64,000 bases of DNA. Origin: Deltaproteobacteria bacterium. GTDB taxonomy: Bacteria > Desulfobacterota > Binatia > HRBIN30 > CADEER01. Location: NCBI GenBank assembly GCA_029262455.1, contig JAJCZJ010000126.1, positions 1 through 64,000 on the forward strand, read 5' to 3'. A program made the translations under genes and the position numbers. The notes beneath the pieces are model-generated. The model was not told the origin of the DNA. It saw only the letters and a list, made by a program, of their open reading frames with translations, and searched no databases. Shown one piece after another: positions 1-9,189 of the stretch (position 1 is the stretch's first letter; each line of letters begins with the position of its first letter).

Positions 1-453
1 GCGCTCGATTCGAGCCGTCTACGAGACCGACGAGAAGATTGCTGCCGCGGTGTTGCCGCAGCCGCTGGAACTGGTTGCGCCGGAGATCTGCGTGACGTGT
101 TCGCACGTCGCGATGCACATCTCACCGGAGTTCACCTTCGAAATCGGCTCGATGATCTTCGGTGTGCGCGCGAAGTACGAAGGCAAAGAGGGAGTCTATC
201 TGACCCGCTGCTGGTGCGTTTGGAGTGGAAGCACAAGCAGACCAAGGTTCACAAGATGGAAGGCGAGATCAGCTTGATCGATTCGCCGATGGATCCGGTT
301 GCGGATATTCCGGTCCGAAAGCTCTTGAGCATGCACTACGAAGAGGGCAGCACGCAGAGCAACGGGACAGTTTTGCGCTCAGTGCCGGGGGATTGGGTGT
401 TGCCGTTTCTGCATCAGCGCTACGGCGATACTGGCGAGGGGATTGAGATCTAA
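1..453 (+). pseudogene. acetoacetate decarboxylase-family remnant, internally deleted and frame-shifted, 5' end off window
   Basis: From base 2 the second frame encodes an N-terminal stretch typical of the acetoacetate decarboxylase fold (IRAVYETDEKIAAAVLPQPL, later FGVRAKYEGKEGVYL). This frame then degenerates and stops at 277. From about base 205 the first frame encodes a plausible C-terminal part (DPLLVRLEWKHKQTK, later SVPGDWVLPFLHQRYG) ending at TAA 451-453. Family members are about 250-290 residues. Here the middle, including the segment that normally holds the Schiff-base lysine, is missing between roughly 197 and 206, and the frame changes there. A deletion in a decaying gene or an assembly error would both give this picture. 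The protein's start lies outside the window. Family assignment rests on recalled motif similarity, so it is moderate. Confidence 0.55.
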
Positions 454-470
454 AGCTCGCTTCGCTCGCA

Positions 471-508
471 GGCAAGGGCAAAGGCAAGGGCAAGGGCAAG
501 GGCAAAGG
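471..508. repeat. GGCAAR hexamer tandem repeat
   Basis: About six imperfect copies of GGCAAG or GGCAAA in a row. They are bracketed by a 17-base direct repeat at 456-472 and 535-551. The repeat lies just behind the broken decarboxylase gene. Confidence 0.7.
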
Positions 509-943
509 TTGGCGGTCGCTGCGCGGCGGTTGAACTCGCTTCGCTCGCAGGCTGGAGCCCGGTTCGCTTCTCTTTTTCATAGAGGGCGAGGCTCCTGCCG
601 AGCCGCGCTACATCCAGCCACTTCATCTCCAATCACAACCAACCAATCCGAGGTGGCCGCTCTTACTCCCTCACTAGGCGCCTGCGCGGTGGGTATTCTT
701 CGCGAGCTCGGTCAGAAGGCTTGAGGACCTCTCGAGTTCCTCTTCGCCCAGCCGTAGACGGTATCGGTCCGGTTGGACTTCCCCCGCTGGGCTACGAAGG
801 ACAGGCCACCGCCTGGCCTGGGTCGAAGGTCGACATGCTTGGACCTTTGACTTTCAACTTTTGGACTTTCGACTAGACGCGACATGTCCGCCGAAGCCTC
901 TGGCGAAGGTTGAAGCGTCGGGATCCGGTGACCTAACTCTTGC

Positions 944-962
944 GGGGCCGCGACGCGGCCCC
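944..962 (-). terminator. hairpin after the propeller-protein gene
   Basis: GGGGCCGC and GCGGCCCC form an 8-bp stem with a 3-base loop, 11 bases beyond the stop codon of the minus-strand gene ending at 974. There is no T-run after the stem, so it is a candidate terminator or 3' stabiliser rather than a textbook intrinsic terminator. Confidence 0.45.
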
Positions 963-973
963 GGACATGCTTG

Positions 974-2722
974 TCAGGGACAGGTGTTGGCGGGAGCTTT
1001 GAGGGCGCGGAAGGTGCCGGGTTGGTCGACCCGAATGATGCCGCCAAAACGAGCGCAGTAGAGTTGCGCCCCGGAGCCGTTGCCGACGCGCACGCTTACC
1101 TGGATCTCGTTCTGCGTAGGCTCGTCCAGGGTCAGACCGACTGCGGGCACTTTGCAGCTGAGCTTAAGGTGCCCCTTCGAGCTGAGCGAGACGCGTTTGC
1201 AAGGACCGGGCCCACTGTAGCGGTAGCTCGTCACCTTGTTGGTTCGCGTGGCTCTCCAGTCGGCTCCAGCCGGAACCTGGACGGCGACCGATTCGCCGCT
1301 GCCGGGGTTCTCGAATGTCACCGTCGCTCCGGACAGGCTGGGGTCCGCGTCTGGTCGCGCATCGACCCCGACGTTATCTTTGATCGTAACCCGAGCTTTC
1401 AATTCCCCGTTGCGCTCGCGCAACGTCAGACTGCGACCGCTGAGGACATCGGCGGCTGTCGCGGAGTCGCGCCGCAGGACAGTCCAATGAGAGCGGTCGA
1501 GATCCTCGTTGTTCTCGACCTCGGCGAGCACGATCAGGTCGCCGCTCGGATGGAGAGACAGGTCGACGGCGGCGTCTCCGCTGCCCTCCGAATTGTCGCG
1601 CCGGCCATTGACGCTGTCGCTCCAGATGACTGAGCCGGTTGTGCCGTCGAGCTTTGCGAAGAACGCATCCGTTCTTCCTACCGGGGGAGAGAGAGACCCT
1701 GCTACGTAGACGTCTCCTGTCGCGTCCAGTGTGACTTTTCTGGCTAGGTCGCTCAGGGCTGGGTCACCGAACTCCATTTGCCAGAGGATCGGGGTCGGGT
1801 TCCCGATGGGAGTGCCCGTGATCTTGGCTACGTTGAACTGATTGGAGTTCGTGCTCTTTCTCGACCCCGCCACGACGATGTCACCGTTCGAGGTGACCGC
1901 GCCACTAAAGGGGCGAATGTCGATCGGTACGCTCCAGAGGATGGTCGCTGTATCCAGGTCCAGCTCGTAGACGGTGCCATCTTGGCCGTTGATCGTCGTG
2001 TTGATCGTAGTTGCGATGGCGTTGCCGTTGGCTAAGGTGGCGATCAGGTTTGCCAACGCGGGCATTGTCGTCGCCGAAATCGTGGCCCCACTTCCACCGT
2101 CGAGCTTGATTACGACTCCCTGGTTCGCGTCCGGATCCGCCCGACTGGTGACGATCGGGTTGTCGTTGCCATCGATCCGAAGCCTCAGGGTGGAGTTGCG
2201 GCCTTCAATGGATCGCCATATTTCCGCACCGGTCACACCGTTGAGCTTGATGGTGAGCGCTTCGAGCGCATCCGCGGAACCAGCAGCAACGACGTCGCCG
2301 TTGGAATCCGTTGCCACGCTCAATGCGTTCCCGCCGAACCCACTGGTCGATTCGATGTCGAAGGTCCACAAGATAGCGCCGGTCTCGCCGTCGAGTCTCG
2401 CTACGAAGAACCTGCGCTCCGCCTGATCGACGTCTCTGTGGCCTGCCGTGACTAGGTCGCCCGATGGTGTGAGCGCGGAATCCAGGACGCTCCCGGCTGC
2501 GATGGTGCGTCGCCACATTGTCTTGCCGCTGTCGGGATCGATGCGAGCGGCGACCTGCTCTTCTCCTCTGCGGGTTGAGGTGCCGGTGACAAAGATTGCG
2601 TTGTCAGAGCGAATGGCGAGCGAGTCCGGACTGCCGAAGTCTGGAGTTGTCTCCCATCCGAATGCAGAGCTAGCGATGATGATCGACGCCAGCGCGGTGA
2701 GTGCGCAATGTTGGTGTTTCAA
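974..2722 (-). CDS. secreted beta-propeller (SBBP/PQQ-like repeat) protein, function unknown
   Basis: A 582-residue protein with a Sec signal peptide over about residues 1-22. It is followed by repeated segments of the type 'G-D-V-hydrophobic-A-G-S ... K-L-D-G-x-T-G-x-hydrophobic-W' (for example ARLDGETGAILW and AKLDGTTGSVIW). These are characteristic of SBBP/PQQ-like beta-propeller blades and fill roughly residues 30-410. The last 150 residues form a different, probably beta-sandwich, domain with several cysteines. The start is TTG: an in-frame TGA lies one codon upstream and no ATG precedes the signal peptide. It is monocistronic, with a hairpin after the stop. Such propellers usually bind ligands or partners outside the cell. 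No catalytic motif is visible, so no enzyme function is claimed. Confidence 0.75.
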   Translation of the reverse strand: MKHQHCALTALASIIIASSAFGWETTPDFGSPDSLAIRSDNAIFVTGTSTRRGEEQVAARIDPDSGKTMWRRTIAAGSVLDSALTPSGDLVTAGHRDVDQAERRFFVARLDGETGAILWTFDIESTSGFGGNALSVATDSNGDVVAAGSADALEALTIKLNGVTGAEIWRSIEGRNSTLRLRIDGNDNPIVTSRADPDANQGVVIKLDGGSGATISATTMPALANLIATLANGNAIATTINTTINGQDGTVYELDLDTATILWSVPIDIRPFSGAVTSNGDIVVAGSRKSTNSNQFNVAKITGTPIGNPTPILWQMEFGDPALSDLARKVTLDATGDVYVAGSLSPPVGRTDAFFAKLDGTTGSVIWSDSVNGRRDNSEGSGDAAVDLSLHPSGDLIVLAEVENNEDLDRSHWTVLRRDSATAADVLSGRSLTLRERNGELKARVTIKDNVGVDARPDADPSLSGATVTFENPGSGESVAVQVPAGADWRATRTNKVTSYRYSGPGPCKRVSLSSKGHLKLSCKVPAVGLTLDEPTQNEIQVSVRVGNGSGAQLYCARFGGIIRVDQPGTFRALKAPANTCP

Positions 2723-3083
2723 GAGTCAGACCCCCCAAGGGGGACAATCAGTTCGGGCGCACGTATTGTCAAGTCCGGCATTGACCGGCATTGACTAAGT
2801 TGGCCACGGGCCGTGGTGGATCCGGTCGGAGCCCGAAATCCGGCCATTCCTGTCGACTGTTGGCTCGACCCTCGTGTCGGCTGCGGGGATGTATCGTCCG
2901 GTGTCAAATCATTCACCAAAGGACCCTCGGTGTGCGCCGCGAAACGCCAAGGGTATGTTCGAGCAGTTCGTATTTTGCTGGACGCAGTCGTTGCGGAACC
3001 GGATTCTTTATCCGCGAAGACTTGCGGAGGGAGATCCGCGCAGCCGGTGGCGAAACTCGGCCGCCTTGAAGGGCGCTCATACT
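2723..3083. other. intergenic region, promoter side of the propeller gene and 3' side of hflC
   Basis: About 360 bases without a supported gene. A small hairpin (CCCCC-AA-GGGGG at 2732-2743) lies just upstream of the TTG start of the propeller gene. A tandem CCGGCATTGA duplication sits at about 2775-2794. Nothing else recognisable was seen. Confidence 0.5.
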
Positions 3084-4088
3084 TTATTGATCGTCGCCGG
3101 CGCGTCGGCCCGTGACGACATCCCCATCCGGATCCATGCCCTTCAGGAACTTGAAGAGGTCGCTGTCCGTGGACAGCACGAGCGTGGTGTTTTCGGAGAT
3201 GATCGTCTTGTAAGACTGCATCGTCCGAGTGAATTCGTAGAACGCCACCGACTGAGGACTCTGGTTGTACGCACTGGCGTAGATCTGAGTTGCTTTCGCG
3301 TCCGCTACACCGCGGATCTCCTCGACCTGTCGGTACGCCTCGGATTGGATTTTGTTCAGCTCACGCACGCGGTTGCCGCGGATTCTGGCGGCCTCGCCGT
3401 TGCCTTCCGACAAGAAGCGCTCTGCGATCTGGCGGCGTTCGCTAATCATTCGGTCGTAGATCTTCGGGCGCACGCTTTCGTTGTAGTTGATTCGCTTGAA
3501 GCGAATGTCGAGTAGCTCAATGCCGAAGACGCGAACCTTCTCGGCGGCCTCGCTGAAGATCTCATGCTCGACCAGCTGGCGCCCCTTTTGGATCGGGACC
3601 AGAGATCCCATATCGAGCTTGCGCTCCGACTCGGTGAGCAGGGTGTCACGCAGCGGCACCCGATCCTTGGTCGTGCGAATGAGCTCGATCAGCTCGTGCT
3701 TTGCAACCGCGTTGCGGGTCTCACTGCCGAGGATGTCGTCCAATCGGGACTGGGCACTGCGCTCGTCGCGCAGCCGCAAGAAGTATTGGAGCGGATCCGT
3801 GATCCGCCAGCGGGCGAAGAGGTCGACCGAGATGTACAGCTTGTCCTTGGTCGGCATATCCGACGGACTGCCGTCCCACTCGAGAACGCGCTTGTCGATC
3901 GGATTGATGTCCTGGATGAAGGGTAGTTTGAACTTCAGGCCGGCGGTCGTCACCGGATCGCCGACCGGCTTGCCGAACTGGGTGATGATCATCTGCTCCA
4001 CTTCGCTCACCGTATACACCGAGCTCATGAAGGCGTAAGTCCCGGCAAGCAGCAGTGTAAAAGTCGCGATCCGCAGAACCCGATTCAT
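3084..4088 (-). CDS. hflC: HflC, modulator of FtsH protease (SPFH/band 7 family)
   Basis: A 334-residue protein, the same length as typical HflC. It has one N-terminal membrane helix (about residues 5-22) followed by a band 7/SPFH domain (YTVSEVEQMIITQFGKPVGD, later KFKLPFIQDI and WDGSPSDMPTKDK). HflC pairs with HflK to form a cage around the membrane protease FtsH and limits its access to membrane substrates. Its start ATG overlaps the stop of hflK (ATGA, 4085-4088), which indicates translational coupling and a fixed 1:1 partner. The motif and the neighbour agree. Only the relation to FtsH is taken from the known family. Confidence 0.93.
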   Translation of the reverse strand: MNRVLRIATFTLLLAGTYAFMSSVYTVSEVEQMIITQFGKPVGDPVTTAGLKFKLPFIQDINPIDKRVLEWDGSPSDMPTKDKLYISVDLFARWRITDPLQYFLRLRDERSAQSRLDDILGSETRNAVAKHELIELIRTTKDRVPLRDTLLTESERKLDMGSLVPIQKGRQLVEHEIFSEAAEKVRVFGIELLDIRFKRINYNESVRPKIYDRMISERRQIAERFLSEGNGEAARIRGNRVRELNKIQSEAYRQVEEIRGVADAKATQIYASAYNQSPQSVAFYEFTRTMQSYKTIISENTTLVLSTDSDLFKFLKGMDPDGDVVTGRRAGDDQ

Positions 4089-5095
4089 CGCGGATCTCCC
4101 GTTTGGGCGTCGAGATCCAGCAGCGGCAGAATGCTGCGCGTCTGCTCGTCGACGATGATCTTTGAGCGAATGCCCGGCATCACGGCCTCCAGTGTCTCGA
4201 GATAGATGCGGCGGCGAGTGACCTTCGGAGCCTTGCTGTACTCTGCCAACAGGGCGCTGAATCGGGCGACATCGCCCTCCGCTTCGTTGATGCGCTTAAG
4301 TCGGTAGCCGTCGGCTTCACGGATCCGCTGATCCTTCTCACCCTCGGCCAATGGGATCACCTTGTTGTAGTCTCGTCTCGCTTCATTGATCAGTTTCTCT
4401 TTCTCCTGCTGGGCCTGGTTCACCTCGTTGAACGACTCCTGTACCGGTTCGGGAGGGTTGATGTTCTTGAGTTGCACCTGATCGATGCTGATTCCCATCT
4501 CATACTTGGTCGAGAGCGCCTGCATCTTGGCCAGTGCTTCCGACTCGATTTCTTGGCGGCCGATGGTGATCACCTCATCGACGGTGCGATCGCCAACGAC
4601 CTCGCGCATCACCGATTCGGAGACGTGGCGAAGGGTTCCCCGCGGTTCGCGCACTTCGAAGAGGAACTTCACCGGGTCGGAGATTCGGTACTGAACAACC
4701 CATTCGACGAGCGCGGCGTTCAGGTCGCCGGTTACCATTTGCGTTTCCTGCTTGCCGCTGCGAGTGCGGGAGCCCTGATAAGCGTCGTGCGCGCCCGGGG
4801 TCGTGAAGCCGAACTCTTGCTTCAACTGTCGCTTGACCGGCACGACCGTCGCGGTGTCGATGCCCAATGGCAGTTTGAACTGCAGTCCCGGCGAGACCTC
4901 TTTCAGGTACTTTCCGAATCGCTGCACGACAGCCACGGAGTCACTCGGCACTGTGTACGGTGCCGTCCACGCGCACATCACCACGAGCGCGACGATGGCA
5001 AGGATCACCACTCTGCGCGGACCCCCTTCTTTCAGGTCCTGAACGAGCCGTTCCATGTCTGGCTCGTCTGGAGCACCCGTATCGCTCTTACTCAT
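4085..5095 (-). CDS. hflK: HflK, modulator of FtsH protease (SPFH/band 7 family)
   Basis: I place the start at ATG 5095 (MSKSDTGAPDEP) because AAGGAGGT lies at 5102-5109 just upstream. An earlier in-frame start would add 11 residues without a ribosome site. The protein has 336 residues and is shorter than enterobacterial HflK because the Gly-rich N-terminal cytoplasmic part is reduced. One membrane helix at about residues 27-46 is followed by the SPFH domain (VPSDSVAVVQRFGKYLKEV) and a long coiled-coil-like stretch (QQEKEKLINEARRDYNKVIP). It forms the HflKC complex with the overlapping hflC. It lies downstream of groEL on the same strand, separated by a strong hairpin at 5196-5240, so co-transcription with groEL is uncertain. 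Confidence 0.93.
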   Translation of the reverse strand: MSKSDTGAPDEPDMERLVQDLKEGGPRRVVILAIVALVVMCAWTAPYTVPSDSVAVVQRFGKYLKEVSPGLQFKLPLGIDTATVVPVKRQLKQEFGFTTPGAHDAYQGSRTRSGKQETQMVTGDLNAALVEWVVQYRISDPVKFLFEVREPRGTLRHVSESVMREVVGDRTVDEVITIGRQEIESEALAKMQALSTKYEMGISIDQVQLKNINPPEPVQESFNEVNQAQQEKEKLINEARRDYNKVIPLAEGEKDQRIREADGYRLKRINEAEGDVARFSALLAEYSKAPKVTRRRIYLETLEAVMPGIRSKIIVDEQTRSILPLLDLDAQTGDPR

Positions 5096-5195
5096 TCGTA
5101 GACCTCCTTGGTCTGTCAGGGGCGCCAACCGGTTGAGGACGAGAGTGTCTCCCTACAACCCAAAAAGGGCGTGGCCCGTTGTTGGTCGTCTGGCT

Positions 5196-5240
5196 CCGTG
5201 GTGCCGCCACACCGAAAATCTCGGCGCGGCGGCACCACGG
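5196..5240 (-). terminator. 13-bp stem hairpin directly after groEL
   Basis: CCGTGGTGCCGCC (5196-5208) pairs perfectly with GGCGGCACCACGG (5228-5240) around a 19-base loop, starting at the base next to the groEL stop codon. No T-run follows on either strand. It is a candidate terminator or mRNA-stabilising hairpin between groEL and hflK. Confidence 0.6.
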
Positions 5241-7048
<1,808 letters not shown>

Positions 7049-7051
7049 TCA

Positions 7052-7681
7052 TCAGAACTTCACCGGCTCAGGCATATCCGCCGCCGCAGCTTGCGCTGCA
7101 GTGGCGGCCTGGTTTGCCGCGTCCTCTGCTGCCGCGGCAGCATTTTTCGCGTCAACCGCTGCATCCGCCGCCGAGTGCTGCGCATTTGCTGCTACGGCCG
7201 CCGCCTGCTGCGCGTCCGCTGCTACCGCCGCCGCCTGTCCTTGCGCTTTGGCCGCAGCGCCCTGAGCATCGGCAGCTGCTGCTGCCGCGGAATCTTTGGC
7301 ACCGTCAGCCGCTGCCGCCAACGCGATGGCGCTGGTCTCGAGGCTCGCGACGCCGGCTTTCGTAGCGGCGATGGCCTTGGCGATTTGCGGGTTGTCCGGG
7401 TCGGCCTTCAAGGCAGCCAGACAAGAAGGCAACGCCTCTTGGAAGTTGCCGGCGTCGACCAGGGCCATGCAGGCTTGCGCTGTTTCGGATCCCGCGGCAG
7501 CCCCAGAGGCGGCCACCGCTTCGGCGTGTGCTCCCGGAACCGCTACGCCGCTGCTGGAATGTGCTTTTTCGGCCGGCTGTGCCGGCGCCGCGGCCCCGTG
7601 ATCGGCCGGCTGAGCGTCGCTACATGCGAACAGAAACGCGCATGAAAAAGCGAGTGTCAGACATATCGAATATTTTCTCAT
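7052..7681 (-). CDS. alanine-rich coiled-coil lipoprotein
   Basis: The start is ATG 7681, with CGGAGGAAG just upstream. The N-terminus (MRKYSICLTLAFSCAFLFAC) is a lipoprotein signal with lipobox LFAC and predicted lipidation at Cys20. The mature part has a short TPR-like stretch (about residues 68-105, containing DAGNFQEALPSCLAALKADP). About 100 residues of almost pure Ala/Asp/Gln/Lys heptads follow, as in Lpp-like alanine-zipper proteins. It is likely anchored to an envelope membrane, with the helical zipper oligomerising or reaching towards peptidoglycan. Its start codon overlaps the stop of the 58-aa membrane peptide upstream (ATGA at 7678-7681), so the two are translationally coupled. It is the last gene of the sigma-54-driven unit that begins with the small TPR gene at 8152. 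Confidence 0.75.
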   Translation of the reverse strand: MRKYSICLTLAFSCAFLFACSDAQPADHGAAAPAQPAEKAHSSSGVAVPGAHAEAVAASGAAAGSETAQACMALVDAGNFQEALPSCLAALKADPDNPQIAKAIAATKAGVASLETSAIALAAAADGAKDSAAAAAADAQGAAAKAQGQAAAVAADAQQAAAVAANAQHSAADAAVDAKNAAAAAEDAANQAATAAQAAAADMPEPVKF

Positions 7682-7854
7682 TGTTTTCTTCCTCCGAAGG
7701 TTGCGCGCCTGATTGCGGTTCGACGATGTCTCCGGCGACTGTCCAGCTCGACGATCACAGTTCTGCGTCGAGCCAGCATCGAGAACGCGGCCATCGTCGT
7801 GCATCCGAGCGCGACCGATGCCAGAATGAGCTCGGTCATTAGGTGAGCCTGCAT
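7678..7854 (-). CDS. 58-aa single-pass membrane peptide, unknown function
   Basis: A short gene starting at ATG 7854 (MQAHLMTELILASVALGC), with an AGGGG-type ribosome site about 9 bases upstream. One hydrophobic helix at about residues 8-27 is followed by a very basic tail (ARRRTVIVELDSRRRHRRTA). The positive-inside rule would place the C-terminus in the cytoplasm. Its TGA stop overlaps the ATG of the lipoprotein gene in an ATGA arrangement, and it lies 40 bases behind the small TPR gene. Coupled stop/start, a plausible ribosome site, a membrane helix and position in a tight unit support a real gene. I recognise no family. It could instead be a leader whose translation regulates the lipoprotein. 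Confidence 0.6.
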   Translation of the reverse strand: MQAHLMTELILASVALGCTTMAAFSMLARRRTVIVELDSRRRHRRTAIRRATFGGRKQ

Positions 7855-7894
7855 GTTGCCCCCTGTGGCCCCGGAGCTTTCGCCGTGCCCACCA

Positions 7895-8152
7895 TCAGGC
7901 GGGACCCGCGCTCGCTATGTTTGCAAGCGCCAGGTCAGCTTGAATATCCAGCAGTTCCTGGTTCGGAACCACCGACTTCACGATGTTCTGGATCTGAGCG
8001 TGAGAGTACCCGACCTCCGGAGAACTCGGGTGCTCGGCAATGATTTCCCTGTAAAGCTCAAGGGCTTTGCGAAGGTCCTTCGTCGCGTAGTGCAGCGCAT
8101 GGGCGGCTGCGTACTGCTTGCCAGCATCGGTCTTTCGAGCGTTGTTTGCCAT
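7895..8152 (-). CDS. small TPR-like protein, paralogue 1
   Basis: An 85-residue protein starting at ATG 8152 (MANNARKTDAGKQYAAAHAL) with AGAAAGG upstream. A GTG further up would add 14 unneeded residues. The core HYATKDLRKALELYREII...HPSSPEVGYSHAQI is a TPR-like helical pair, followed by a conserved VVPNQELLD segment. It is clearly homologous to the gene at 18657-18917: both share HY.TKDL, AL.LYR, E.GY.HAQI.NI and VVP.QEL.D, and both end in GPA. It heads a unit with the 58-aa membrane peptide and the Ala-rich lipoprotein. A sigma-54 promoter lies at 8250-8264. Probably a cytoplasmic adaptor or scaffold; no enzyme motif is seen. Confidence 0.75.
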   Translation of the reverse strand: MANNARKTDAGKQYAAAHALHYATKDLRKALELYREIIAEHPSSPEVGYSHAQIQNIVKSVVPNQELLDIQADLALANIASAGPA

Positions 8153-8249
8153 CCAACCTTTCTCCAATCTCACCGTGAGTAGCGCGTTGACCACCGTGTA
8201 GAGACGTCAGTTCATAAAGTGGTGGTCGGTTGTCTTGGTGGTAAGAAAA

Positions 8250-8264
8250 GCAATTTCCAGGCCA
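8250..8264 (-). promoter_or_regulatory. sigma-54 (-24/-12) promoter of small TPR paralogue 1
   Basis: On the minus strand the sequence is TGGCCTGGAAATTGCT. It matches the consensus TGGCACG-N4-TTGCW at the invariant GG and GC and at most other bases, with exact spacing. The expected transcript start is near 8238, about 86 bases ahead of the ATG at 8152. The second copy of this gene family has an equivalent promoter at 19002-19016. Confidence 0.75.
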
Positions 8265-8324
8265 GGGAGTAGGGGACTATTCTGATCAGCAAGTCTAATC
8301 TGCCCGCCAGTCGATTCATTTGCG

Positions 8325-8365
8325 GATTCAATCGAAGTGATATGTAAGTCGATCAATTTGATTGA
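8325..8365. promoter_or_regulatory. paired upstream activator sites, copy 1
   Basis: GATTCAATCGAAGTGATA (8325-8342) and TCAATTTGATTGA (8353-8365) begin 61 and 89 bases upstream of the edge of the sigma-54 promoter. The same two elements occur at 19077-19094 and 19105-19117 with identical distances to the other sigma-54 promoter. Matches are 16 of 18 and 12 of 13. They are probable enhancer sites for the activator at 19122. Confidence 0.7.
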
Positions 8366-8451
8366 GAAGAACGATGTGCGTCGAAGAACCTAGATCAAGG
8401 TGATGGACCCACGGGACGAGTTTTCTCGCCATCGGAACATGCAGCCGTTCG

Positions 8452-9189
8452 TCACGCCACAGCTCGATTCGCGAGAGATCGCGCCGGTGGTTCGCCGAGG
8501 TCCACAAGTAGGATCTCGGTCTTTTCCCGCGCGGTGAGTGAGACTGCGCGCTCGAACGTGACGCCGGCGCCGTCACCCGTCGCCAGAACAGTGTCGTCGA
8601 GGGCCGCCTCTCCGTGCAGGAGGTGCACCCACGCGCTTCGCCCCAGCGACAGCTCGTGGACCACGTGCTGCCCCGGATCGAGCATGGCGGAGAGGATCAG
8701 CGCGTCCTGATGAACTCGCATCGATCCGCTCCGAGCGTCGGGCGAAGTCACGAGGCATAGCCTACCCCGGCGTTCTGCTGCGCTGAATCGTTGCTGTTCT
8801 GTGCTGGGCTCGAGCCCCACCTCAAAAGGGCGCAGCCTGATTTGGAATAGGTGCACCCCGTTCGCGCGCGACGCGTTCGATTCACTGTGGTGAATGCCAG
8901 TGCCGGCGGTCCTGCGCTGAACCTCGCCGGCGTGGATCACACCCGAGCGACCCGTCGAATCTTCGTGTGCGAGCGCGCCCTCGTGAACGTAGGTGACGAT
9001 CTCGATGTCGCGATCCGAGCGACGCGGGGCTCGGGCCCCTGGCGAAAGACGGTCTTCATCGAGCGCTTCGAGAACTTCGAAACTCTCGCCGAGCACCTGC
9101 GCTCGGACCTCCGGATCGAAGGTGCGCCAGACCCTTCGACCGCGCTCTCGGTCGTGACCGCGCTCCCCCGCCCTGCGCACTGTGATCAT
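8452..9189 (-). CDS. pirin-like bicupin protein (YhhW type) with altered metal site
   Basis: A 245-residue protein with pirin/YhhW hallmarks: IEIVTYVHEGALAHEDSTG, RTAGTGIHHSESN and VHLFQIRLRPFE. YhhW-type proteins bind a metal through two His of an HPHR motif plus a His and a Glu of the H-x-E motif, and can oxidise quercetin. Here His101 and Glu103 are kept, but the HPHRDMEI stretch reads RSDRDIEI, so both upstream histidines are lost. Catalysis is therefore doubtful, and a regulatory or structural role is possible. The start ATG overlaps the stop of the huge glucan synthase gene (ATGA, 9186-9189), making it the last gene of that operon. The ligand numbering is recalled from the E. coli YhhW structure. 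Confidence 0.8.
   Translation of the reverse strand: MITVRRAGERGHDRERGRRVWRTFDPEVRAQVLGESFEVLEALDEDRLSPGARAPRRSDRDIEIVTYVHEGALAHEDSTGRSGVIHAGEVQRRTAGTGIHHSESNASRANGVHLFQIRLRPFEVGLEPSTEQQRFSAAERRGRLCLVTSPDARSGSMRVHQDALILSAMLDPGQHVVHELSLGRSAWVHLLHGEAALDDTVLATGDGAGVTFERAVSLTAREKTEILLVDLGEPPARSLANRAVA

Larger units (their letters stand above)
454..973. other. intergenic region with simple repeats, no convincing gene
   Basis: About 520 bases without a supportable gene. It holds a direct repeat CTCGCTTCGCTCGCAGG at 456-472 and 535-551, a GGCAAG/GGCAAA hexamer run at 471-508, a loosely repeated GGACTTTCGAC/TGACTTTCAAC stretch near 843-873, and a hairpin at 944-962. Open frames here are low-complexity translations of the repeats. 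Confidence 0.6.
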
